From assembly GCA_028283725.1 (NCBI GenBank), contig JAPWKC010000003.1, positions 62,001 to 126,000 of the forward strand: a DNA stretch of 64,000 bases, read 5' to 3'. Each line of letters opens with the position of its first letter. Within the stretch, counting starts at the first letter, position 1. Shown piece by piece: positions 8,684-16,101 of this stretch. Under the pieces are notes generated by a model. It did not search any database. It had not been told where the DNA came from and was given only the letters and a program-made list of their open reading frames with translations. The translations under genes and the position numbers were made by a program. The stretch is from Neorhizobium sp. (GTDB lineage Bacteria > Pseudomonadota > Alphaproteobacteria > Rhizobiales > Rhizobiaceae).

Positions 8684-9844
8684 GTGACTCGTTTGACTGT
8701 TGATCAGAACATATCATCCCGTATCAATTTGATGCGTATATTGCTGATCTCGGGCATCGTGTTTGTTCACGTGCCAATCGATCCTTCGACAAGTCCGTTT
8801 CTCGGAACGAACGGGTTTTTCGACTGGCTAAGGGTATTCTTCGGCGACAGCCTGTTTCGGATCGGCGTGCCGTGCCTGAGTGCGATCTCGGGCTATCTCC
8901 TGTTCCGCAAGGGAGCAGGGGCGTTCAGCTACGGCGCGACGCTCTGGTCGAAGACCAAGACGGTGCTCGTGCCGTTCCTGATCTGGAACCTTTCGTTGTT
9001 CGTCGGGGTGCTCGCCCTGCAACGCGCCGGAATGGGCGTCGGCTATTTCCCCGACCTCTGGAACGGATCCTGGCGCGAAACACTCGATTATGCTTTTGCG
9101 ACGGAAGCCCTGCCGATCGATATTCCGCTCTACTTCCTGCGCGATCTCTTCGTATGCATCGTGCTGTCTCCGGTGCTTGCCTTCCTGGTAAAGCGATTTG
9201 CCGTGCCAACGCTGGCAATCCTGTTCATCGTGGCGATCCTGCCCGATCTGGTGATTTACGTCGTGTTGAAGAAGTCGATCCTGTTCTCCTTCAGCTTCGG
9301 CATCTTCCTGGCGCTGAACAAGGTCGACGTGAAGAGGCTCGACCGTTTCGCGCTGTCGGGAACGCTTGCCATGCTGGCGCTTGCGGCATTGCTGGCCACG
9401 GCCCTCTACGCGACCGGCCCGGATTTCCCGTGGGGGCTCGATCTGGCGCGCAATACGCTTTCCATCGTCGGTGCCGGCGGTTTCTGGCTTGCCTCGGCGA
9501 TGCTGATCAAGAGCCGTGCGGGGCAGCGTCTGGCGGCCACCGGCAGCCTCAGCTTCTGGATGTTCTGCGCCCATTATCCGCTGCTCGTCCTGATGTGGAT
9601 GGTGTGGAAACGGGTCGCCGGAGACGGGCTCTATCCGGTGTTCTATGTCTCGGCGATCGCGATCGCCTTCGTGCTTCTGGCGCTCACGAACGCGCTTTGC
9701 GCTCGCTATCTGCCGCCGGTCTATGCGGTTCTGACCGGCAGCCGGGGGCGCAAGGCCAAGATCGCGGCGGCGATGAACGCGTCCTATCCATCCGCCGGTC
9801 TTGCCCGTCCGGGCGAGGCTGCCTTGTCCCAGCAGCGGAGGTGA
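8684..9844 (+). CDS. exoH: ExoH, succinoglycan succinyltransferase (acyltransferase 3)
   Basis: A 386-residue integral membrane acyltransferase with about 10 hydrophobic segments. The N-terminal part contains INLMRILLISGIVFVHVP, with the histidine expected in acyltransferase-3 proteins, and GVPCLSAISGYLLFRKG. ExoH adds the succinyl groups that make succinoglycan acidic and susceptible to ExoK cleavage. The GTG at 8684 is the longest start; a TTG at 8693 or the ATG before RILL are alternatives because no strong ribosome site decides. It is first in the operon exoHK(LA)MONP, and exoK starts 2 bp after its stop. Confidence 0.9.
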   Translation: MTRLTVDQNISSRINLMRILLISGIVFVHVPIDPSTSPFLGTNGFFDWLRVFFGDSLFRIGVPCLSAISGYLLFRKGAGAFSYGATLWSKTKTVLVPFLIWNLSLFVGVLALQRAGMGVGYFPDLWNGSWRETLDYAFATEALPIDIPLYFLRDLFVCIVLSPVLAFLVKRFAVPTLAILFIVAILPDLVIYVVLKKSILFSFSFGIFLALNKVDVKRLDRFALSGTLAMLALAALLATALYATGPDFPWGLDLARNTLSIVGAGGFWLASAMLIKSRAGQRLAATGSLSFWMFCAHYPLLVLMWMVWKRVAGDGLYPVFYVSAIAIAFVLLALTNALCARYLPPVYAVLTGSRGRKAKIAAAMNASYPSAGLARPGEAALSQQRR

Positions 9845-9846
9845 TC

Positions 9847-10680
9847 ATGCACTTTCTGTCCAGAACCACTCGTTTTACCCTTGCGGCCGTGCTTGCCACG
9901 GCCGCCTGCATGCCGGGTGAGATGACGCCTGCCATGGCGCAGGATGCGCAACAGAAACCGGCCGTGCCGCAGTTCGCCGATGCCAAGGGGAAATCCTTCG
10001 TCGAGAATTTCGACCGGATCGATCCGTCCTTCTGGTTCGTGTCCGACGGGTGGAACAATGGCGCGCATCAGAACTGCACCTGGTCAAAGCGTCAGGTGGG
10101 CCTCGAAAACGGCATGCTGACGCTCGGCTTCCAGGAGCAGCAGACGAAGGATCGCCAATATGCCTGCGGCGAGATCCAGACCAAGGCACGCTACGGTTAC
10201 GGCACCTATGAAGTCCGGATGAAGGCGGCGACCGGCTCCGGTCTCAATTCGGCTTTCTTCAGCTATATCGGCCCGAACGACAAGAAGCCGTGGGACGAGA
10301 TCGACTTCGAGGTTCTCGGCAAGAATGCCGGCGAGGTTCAGGTCAACCAGTATATCAACGGCAAGGGCAAGAACGAGAAGCTCGAACCCGTCGCCGGCGG
10401 CGCCGACAAGGGCTTCAACGACTATGCCTTCATCTGGGAGCCGAACCGCCTCAGGTTCTTTGTCAACGGCCAGATGGTGCAGGACGTTAGCGATCCCGCG
10501 AAAATTCCGAACAATGCCCAGAAGATCTTCCTCAGCCTCTGGGGCACCGACACGCTGAAGCAATGGATGGGGCCGTTTTCCTATAATGGCCCTGCCACGA
10601 TGACGATCGACCGGGTGGCCTTCACGGCGCTCGGCGAAGACTGCCAGTTCCCCCAATCCGTGCTTTGCACGCTCGACTGA
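9847..10680 (+). CDS. exoK: ExoK, secreted endo-beta-glycanase (GH16)
   Basis: A 277-residue secreted glycanase. Residues 1-31 are a signal peptide ending AMA. The rest is a GH16 beta-jelly-roll domain with the active-site motif WDEIDFEVLG at residues 149-158; E151 is the expected nucleophile and E155 the acid/base. ExoK cleaves nascent succinoglycan to lower-molecular-weight forms. GGAGG lies 5 bp before the ATG and overlaps the end of exoH, which implies translational coupling. Confidence 0.95.
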   Translation: MHFLSRTTRFTLAAVLATAACMPGEMTPAMAQDAQQKPAVPQFADAKGKSFVENFDRIDPSFWFVSDGWNNGAHQNCTWSKRQVGLENGMLTLGFQEQQTKDRQYACGEIQTKARYGYGTYEVRMKAATGSGLNSAFFSYIGPNDKKPWDEIDFEVLGKNAGEVQVNQYINGKGKNEKLEPVAGGADKGFNDYAFIWEPNRLRFFVNGQMVQDVSDPAKIPNNAQKIFLSLWGTDTLKQWMGPFSYNGPATMTIDRVAFTALGEDCQFPQSVLCTLD

Positions 10681-10698
10681 GCCGCATCCCCGCGGCTC
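10679..10698 (+). terminator. Hairpin overlapping the exoK stop
   Basis: GAGCCGC (10679-10685) pairs perfectly with GCGGCTC (10692-10698) across a 6-base loop. It begins inside the exoK stop codon and has no T-run. It may stabilise the upstream message or attenuate transcription into exoL. Confidence 0.35.
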
Positions 10699-10757
10699 GT
10701 CGCCCACCCTCGATTTTGCAGATCCTTCCTTGTTGCAGGCCCCCAGTTTTTCAAGCT

Positions 10758-10783
10758 GCCTCGGGCTCTTTTCAACCCGAGGC
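10758..10783 (+). promoter_or_regulatory. Hairpin just upstream of the exoLA start
   Basis: GCCTCGGG (10758-10765) pairs with CCCGAGGC (10776-10783) around a 10-base loop. It ends 12 bases before the ATG at 10796. It could be a partial terminator or affect translation of the fused gene. Its place argues against the alternative TTG start at 10730, since it would then lie in coding sequence. Confidence 0.35.
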
Positions 10784-10795
10784 TCGAAGACGGAG

Positions 10796-13156
10796 ATGGA
10801 CGATTTGACATTGCAGGTCCTCTACCTGGCCCATGATCTTGCCGATGCCGCCATCCGGCGGCGGGTGCTGACACTCAAAGCCGGCGGCGCTGATGTGACC
10901 GTTGCCGGCTTTACGCGCGGCCGGAACCTGCTTGCCTCGGAGGCCGATATCGCTTCCATCGTGCTTGGCGAAACCGCCGATGCGCGGTTCATCCAGCGTA
11001 TCGGCGCCGTCGCCTCCGCCCGTATGACATTGCGGGCAAAGCTCGCCGCCGTCGCGAGGCCCGATGTCATCATCGCCCGCAATATCGAGACGCTGGCGCT
11101 TGCCGGTGCGGCGGCCGATCTTTTCGGTGGCGAGACGCCGATCGTCTACGAATGCCTCGATATCCATCGCCTTTTGCTCGACGAGGGTATCAAGGGGCAG
11201 ATGATGCGGGCGGCCCAGCGCCGGCTCGGCAGCCGCGCCAAGCTTTTGATCACCAGTTCGCCGGCCTTTGTCGAAAACTTCTTCAAGCCGCTTTCCGGTC
11301 TCGACCTGCCGATCCTGCTTCTGGAAAACAAGGTTCTGGCGCTCGATGGAGGGCCGGCCGATAAGGCCGTTCGTCCGGTCATGCCGAGGCCGCCGGCGGC
11401 GGGAGAACCCTGGCGCATTGGCTGGTTCGGGGCGATCCGCTGCGCCAAGTCGCTTCGTATTCTCATCGATTTCGCCGACCGGATGGACGGCAAGGTGAAG
11501 ATCGTGCTGCGCGGCCGGCCGGCTCACAGCGAATTTTCCGATTTCGATGCGCTGGTGGCGGCGGCACCGCATGTGGAATTCCACGGTGCCTACCGCAATC
11601 CGGAGGATCTCTGCGAGATCTACAGCGACGTGCAGTTCACCTGGGCGATCGACTTCTTCGAGGAAGGGCTGAATTCCGACTGGCTTTTGCCGAACCGGCT
11701 TTACGAGGGCAGCCTCCACGGCGCCGTGCCGATCGCACTTGCCACGACCGAGACCGGGCGCTTCGTGGCCGGCCGCGACATGGGCGTGACACTCGATGCG
11801 GTGACGCCGCAAGCGCTTCAAGCCCTGTTCTCGACGATGGATGTCGAACTCTACAGCCAGATGTTCTCCCGTCTTGCCGCAATCGATCGCGGCCAGTGGG
11901 TGACGGATGCCGCCGATTGCCGCGCGCTCGTTGCCCGCCTCGGCGCGCTTCACAAGGATCTTCCGCCGCCGGCAGGGATGCCGGCTCTTCCAACCGTGCA
12001 GTCGCGAGGTGTAGTTATGGTATCGCGTGAGCCTTCGCATGCCCCAGTGAATGATGCAGTCAGTGTCAGCGGCATTGCCGCCGATTTGCCCAAGGACCCG
12101 GCGCCGGCTGCCGCTGCCGCCGTGTCGATGAAACCCGTGGGGAGGCCCATGGGGGCCGCCTATAATTTTCCCGTCGCGGATGATCCGCGCACGCTGATCG
12201 TCATCCCGTGCCTCAACGAGGCCGCGACGATCGATCCCCTGATCCGCAAGCTCGACCAGCAGCGCCAGGGTTACGACGTGCTGATCGTGGTGGCCGATGG
12301 CGGCAGCCGCGACGGCACGCAGGATATCGTCAAGGCGCTGGCGCAGGAGATTTCCGGCGTCGTGCTTCTCGACAATCCGAAAAAGATCCAGAGCGCTGCG
12401 ATCAATCTGGCCGTCCGTCGCTTCGGCGACGATCGCGACTATCTCATCCGCATCGACGCGCATGGCGACTATCCGGACAATTACTGCCGTGCCCTGATCG
12501 AGGAAGCCAAGGCGCTGCAGGCGGATTCGGTCGTCGTCGGCATGGAAACGGTCGGTTTCGGCACGTTCCAGAAGGCGACCGCGATCGCGCAGAATTCGCG
12601 GCTCGGCAATGGCGGCTCCAAGCACCGGGCCGGCGGTGGCGGACAGTGGATCGACCATGGCCACCATGCGCTGATGCGGATTGCGGCCTTTCTCGCCGTC
12701 GGTGGCTATGACGAGACCTTCAGTCACAATGAGGACGCGGAACTCGATTATCGTCTGCGGGCGATGGGCTTCCGCATCTGGATGACGTCGAAGACCTACA
12801 TGACCTACTACCCCCGATCGAGTGCGGCGGCATTGTTTCGCCAATATCTTGGGTATGGTCGGGGCAGGGCACGCAACCTGTTGAAGCACCGCTCCATTCC
12901 CAAGGTGCGGCAGGCCATTCCGCTGGCGGTTGCGCCCGTCGTGATCGGTGCGGTTCTCGCGCTCCTGTACTGGTGGGCCGCCGTGCCCTTCGTGCTGTGG
13001 GCCGCGGCCTGCCTCGGCTACGGGTTCTGGATGGCGGTCGGCCATCGCAACCCCTACGGACCGCTTGCCGCGGTCTCGGCCATGATCATGCACTTCGCCT
13101 GGTCGGCGGGCTTTTGGCTCGAACTGATCGGCATCCGTAAAAGGAGCGTCGCCTGA
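10796..13156 (+). CDS. exoL-exoA: ExoL-ExoA: two succinoglycan glucosyltransferases in one frame
   Basis: One uninterrupted frame of 786 residues joins two enzymes that are separate genes in S. meliloti. Residues 1-405 are ExoL-like, with VLYLAHDLADAAIRRRV at the start and ENKVLALDGG in the middle. Residues 462-786 are ExoA: TLIVIPCLNEAATIDPL, VVADGGSRDGT, IRIDAHGDYPDNY, HNEDAELDYRLR and C-terminal membrane helices. The linker (residues 406-461) is Ala/Pro-rich. ExoA adds the first glucose to lipid-linked galactose and ExoL the next, so consecutive steps are joined. An internal ATG at 12017 with its own ribosome site could also give free ExoA. ATG 10796 is preferred to TTG 10730. Confidence 0.88.
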   Translation: MDDLTLQVLYLAHDLADAAIRRRVLTLKAGGADVTVAGFTRGRNLLASEADIASIVLGETADARFIQRIGAVASARMTLRAKLAAVARPDVIIARNIETLALAGAAADLFGGETPIVYECLDIHRLLLDEGIKGQMMRAAQRRLGSRAKLLITSSPAFVENFFKPLSGLDLPILLLENKVLALDGGPADKAVRPVMPRPPAAGEPWRIGWFGAIRCAKSLRILIDFADRMDGKVKIVLRGRPAHSEFSDFDALVAAAPHVEFHGAYRNPEDLCEIYSDVQFTWAIDFFEEGLNSDWLLPNRLYEGSLHGAVPIALATTETGRFVAGRDMGVTLDAVTPQALQALFSTMDVELYSQMFSRLAAIDRGQWVTDAADCRALVARLGALHKDLPPPAGMPALPTVQSRGVVMVSREPSHAPVNDAVSVSGIAADLPKDPAPAAAAAVSMKPVGRPMGAAYNFPVADDPRTLIVIPCLNEAATIDPLIRKLDQQRQGYDVLIVVADGGSRDGTQDIVKALAQEISGVVLLDNPKKIQSAAINLAVRRFGDDRDYLIRIDAHGDYPDNYCRALIEEAKALQADSVVVGMETVGFGTFQKATAIAQNSRLGNGGSKHRAGGGGQWIDHGHHALMRIAAFLAVGGYDETFSHNEDAELDYRLRAMGFRIWMTSKTYMTYYPRSSAAALFRQYLGYGRGRARNLLKHRSIPKVRQAIPLAVAPVVIGAVLALLYWWAAVPFVLWAAACLGYGFWMAVGHRNPYGPLAAVSAMIMHFAWSAGFWLELIGIRKRSVA
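12006..12019 (+). promoter_or_regulatory. Internal ribosome site and ATG for ExoA
   Basis: GAGG at 12006-12009 lies 7 bases before ATG 12017, in frame with the fused exoL-exoA reading frame. Starting here would give MVSREPSHAP, leading into the ExoA domain about 54 codons later. It may be the old exoA start, left functional after loss of the exoL stop. Confidence 0.5.
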
Positions 13157-14082
13157 TGGCATCGACTGACAAGATCCGCATCGATATCGGCATCTGCACC
13201 TATCGCCGGCCGGGACTGCGCGACACGCTCGTCTCGCTGTTCCGCCAGCAGGTGCCTGCCGATGCGGTTCTGCGGCTGATCGTTGCCGACAATGATGCGG
13301 AACCGAGCGCGCGGGATCTGGTGGACAGTCTGCGGGACCGCGCGCCGTTTCCGATCGAATATGTGCATTGCCCGAAATCGAACATCTCGATCGCCCGCAA
13401 TGCCTGCATGAGCGCCTGCGACGCCGATTACCTCGCCTTCATCGACGATGACGAGGCGGCGGACCGGCGCTGGATCCTGGAACTCTTCGCCAAGGCGCGC
13501 GAGACCGGCGCCGAGGCCGTGCTCGGTCCCGTCCGGGCCGTCTATGACGGCGTGGGCGCGGACTGGATGCGCAAGGGCGATTTTCATTCGACCATGCCTG
13601 TCTGGGTCGGCGGCCGGATCATGACCGGCTATACCTGCAACGTGCTTCTCGACATGACGTCGTCGCACGTTGCGTCCCGACGCTTCGCGCTGCCGCTCGG
13701 ACAGAGCGGCGGCGAGGACACCGATTTCTTCACCGGGCTGACCGAGGATGGCGGGCGGATCGAATTTGCCGCCGATGCACTCGTTCTGGAGCCGGTGCCG
13801 GAAAAGCGTGCGAGCTTTTCCTGGCTCGCCAAGCGGCGCTTTCGCTTCGGCCAGACCCATGGCCGGCTCGTTGCCACCCGGCATGCAGGGGCGGGGCGGC
13901 TGAAGCAGACCGCAATCGCCGGCATGAAGATGAGTTTTTGCGCGGCGGCAGCGCTTGCGACGGCGCCTCTTCCGGTCAGGCGCAACCGTTATGTGCTGCG
14001 CGGCCTGCTGCATGCCGGCGCCGTGATGGGCATGCTCGGCATGCGCGAAATCCGCCAGTACGGCACGGTGGAGGCGGCATGA
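13156..14082 (+). CDS. exoM: ExoM, succinoglycan glucosyltransferase (GT2)
   Basis: A 308-residue family-2 glycosyltransferase that in S. meliloti adds the fourth sugar of the repeat, a beta-1,4 glucose. It shows DIGICTYRRPGLRDTLVS, VADNDAEPSA, SNISIARNACM and the acidic AFIDDDEAADRRW. Its ATG overlaps the exoA stop by one base, with AAGGAG 9 bp upstream, so translation is coupled. It ends in an ATGA overlap with exoO. Confidence 0.93.
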   Translation: MASTDKIRIDIGICTYRRPGLRDTLVSLFRQQVPADAVLRLIVADNDAEPSARDLVDSLRDRAPFPIEYVHCPKSNISIARNACMSACDADYLAFIDDDEAADRRWILELFAKARETGAEAVLGPVRAVYDGVGADWMRKGDFHSTMPVWVGGRIMTGYTCNVLLDMTSSHVASRRFALPLGQSGGEDTDFFTGLTEDGGRIEFAADALVLEPVPEKRASFSWLAKRRFRFGQTHGRLVATRHAGAGRLKQTAIAGMKMSFCAAAALATAPLPVRRNRYVLRGLLHAGAVMGMLGMREIRQYGTVEAA

Positions 14083-15068
14083 CGACCGATGACACCATGG
14101 TTCCATCCGATCTTGCGGCCGGTGACGATGCGCCCGACGTCAGCTTCATCGTGGCCGCCTATAATGCGCAGGAGACGCTCGATGGCGCGATTGCCAGCGC
14201 CCTTGCCCAGGTCGGCGTTTCCGTCGAGGTGATCGTCATCGACGATTGTTCCACCGACGGCACGCGCGACCTCGTCGCCAATTATCCCGATCCTCGGGTC
14301 AGGCTGGTGGCGCAGGAGAAGAACGGCGGGCCGGCGGCGGCCCGCAATGCCGGCTTTGCCGCGGCCCGTGGCCGCTGGCTTGCGACGCTCGATGCCGACG
14401 ACACGATCTATCCCAACCGTCTCAAGGCCATGCTGAAACGGGCGGCCGACGAACGCGCGCAGATCGTCGTCGACAATATCGACGTCATCCCCCTCGATGG
14501 CGGCGAGCCGAAGGCGATGTTTCCCTGGGCGGTGCTTGCCGGCCGAAGCGAGATGACGCTTGCCGATTTCATCGGTTCGAACGTCATCTTCAACACGACC
14601 TTCAATTTCGGCTATATGAAGCCGATTTTCGAGCGTGCATTCCTGGCGGAAAACGATCTGAGCTTCGATGAAGCGCTCAGGATCGGCGAGGATTACATCC
14701 TGCTGGCGTCGGCGATCGCAGCCGGCGGGCGCTGCGCCGTCGAACCGTCCACCGGCTATGTCTACCATCTGCGCCAGGGCTCGATCTCGCGGGTGCTGAA
14801 GCAGGAGCATCTCGACGCGATGCTTGTCGGCGACCAGACATTCCTTGCCCGCTACACGCTGGACGCGGCGGCAATGGCCGCCCAGGCGCTGCGCACCCGC
14901 AGCATCATCGAAGCAGGCTCATTCCTCACGCTCGTCGACGAGATCAAGAAAAAATCCGTCGGCGGCTTCCTCAAGACAGCGATCGGCAATCCGCGTGCCC
15001 TCAGGCACCTGAAGATGCCGATCGCCGTTCGTATGCGCCGGCTGGTGGGACCCGCCGGCGCCAACTGA
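14079..15068 (+). CDS. exoO: ExoO, succinoglycan glucosyltransferase (GT2)
   Basis: A 329-residue family-2 glycosyltransferase with [40 protein letters not shown] and [14 protein letters not shown]. ExoO adds the fifth sugar, the first beta-1,6 glucose of the side chain in S. meliloti. The ATG at 14079 shares four bases with the exoM stop and follows GGAGG. It resembles exoU in sequence, as expected for two beta-1,6 transferases of one pathway. Confidence 0.93.
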   Translation: MTTDDTMVPSDLAAGDDAPDVSFIVAAYNAQETLDGAIASALAQVGVSVEVIVIDDCSTDGTRDLVANYPDPRVRLVAQEKNGGPAAARNAGFAAARGRWLATLDADDTIYPNRLKAMLKRAADERAQIVVDNIDVIPLDGGEPKAMFPWAVLAGRSEMTLADFIGSNVIFNTTFNFGYMKPIFERAFLAENDLSFDEALRIGEDYILLASAIAAGGRCAVEPSTGYVYHLRQGSISRVLKQEHLDAMLVGDQTFLARYTLDAAAMAAQALRTRSIIEAGSFLTLVDEIKKKSVGGFLKTAIGNPRALRHLKMPIAVRMRRLVGPAGAN

Positions 15069-15114
15069 AATCCGACCGGATCAGGGCAGGATGCCCTTTA
15101 GGAAAGGACGAAGG

Positions 15115-16023
15115 ATGAATATGAAGAGACCAGTTCGCAAGGCAGTGATCCCCGTGGCGGGCAATGGTACGCGGTTTCTGCCGGCGACCAAGGCCATGCC
15201 GAAGGAGATGCTGACGATCGTCGATCGGCCGGTGGTACAATACGCCGTCGACGAAGCCATGCAGGCCGGCATCGAGAACATCATCTTCGTCACCAGCCGC
15301 AACAAGACGGCGATCGAGGACTATTTCGACAGCGCGCCGGAACTGATCGCGACGCTGACCCGCTCCGGCAAGACGGTGCAGGTGACGCAGCTCGAAAAGA
15401 TGCTGCCGCTTGCCGGCACCGTGAGCTACACGCGCCAGCAAGTGCCGCTCGGGCTCGGCCACGCCGTCTGGTGCGCGCGCGAACTGGTGGGCGACGAACC
15501 TTTCGCGCTGCTCCTGCCTGACATGGTCTCCTATGGCCGCAAGGGCTGCATGGCCGGCCTGATGGAACTCTACGAGGAAGTCGGCGGCAATGTCTTTGCG
15601 GTCGAAGAATGCGCGCCGGAGGAAACCTCCAGCTATGGCGTGATCGGCGTCGGCCGCAGCGTCAATCACGGGCTGGAAGTCACCGGAATGGTGGAAAAGC
15701 CGAAGCCGGAAGATGCGCCGTCGAACTATTATCTCAACGGCCGCTATATATTGCAGCCGGAGATCTTCGACCTGCTGGCGAGCCAGGAGCGTGGCGCCGG
15801 CAACGAGATCCAGCTCACCGACAGCATGCAGAAGCTCCTGAACGTCCAGCCGTTCCACGCGCATCCCTATACGGGTCGTACCTTCGATTGCGGCTCCAAG
15901 CGCGGCTTCATCGAGGCCAATGTCGCTTTTGCCATGCTGCGATCGGACATGGGCGAGGACATCTACAATTCGGTCAAGGACCTTCTCGACATGCACGAGA
16001 AGACCAGGGTCAAGGCGGCTTGA
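15115..16023 (+). CDS. exoN: ExoN, UTP-glucose-1-phosphate uridylyltransferase
   Basis: A 302-residue GalU-type nucleotidyltransferase that makes UDP-glucose for the exo glucosyltransferases. Visible motifs are [18 protein letters not shown] (nucleotide binding), [26 protein letters not shown] and [13 protein letters not shown]. The start at 15115 follows an AAGGA-type site; a start at 15091 would add eight residues. It sits 46 bp after exoO. A housekeeping galU elsewhere is likely but cannot be seen here. Confidence 0.93.
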   Translation: MNMKRPVRKAVIPVAGNGTRFLPATKAMPKEMLTIVDRPVVQYAVDEAMQAGIENIIFVTSRNKTAIEDYFDSAPELIATLTRSGKTVQVTQLEKMLPLAGTVSYTRQQVPLGLGHAVWCARELVGDEPFALLLPDMVSYGRKGCMAGLMELYEEVGGNVFAVEECAPEETSSYGVIGVGRSVNHGLEVTGMVEKPKPEDAPSNYYLNGRYILQPEIFDLLASQERGAGNEIQLTDSMQKLLNVQPFHAHPYTGRTFDCGSKRGFIEANVAFAMLRSDMGEDIYNSVKDLLDMHEKTRVKAA

Positions 16024-16045
16024 GCGATCGGACTTCAGTCCGAAG

Positions 16046-16070
16046 GAACGGCAGGGCTTTCCTGCCGTTC
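16046..16070 (+). terminator. Strong hairpin between exoN and exoP
   Basis: GAACGGCAGG (16046-16055) pairs perfectly with CCTGCCGTTC (16061-16070) over a 5-base loop. A smaller hairpin, CGGACT/AGTCCG, lies just before it. There is no T-run. The element lies between two genes of one operon, so it may attenuate exoP or set different message levels. Confidence 0.5.
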
Positions 16071-16101
16071 TACCCCGATATTCCCCAACGCGGAAAAAAA
16101 C

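Noticed and set aside
10730-10795. TTG start for exoL at 10730
   Set aside because: It would place a stable hairpin inside the coding region and add residues unlike the family; ATG 10796 fits better.
10772-13162. Antisense frame of 796 codons opposite exoL-exoA
   Set aside because: Same shadow character; the plus-strand frame carries all glycosyltransferase motifs.
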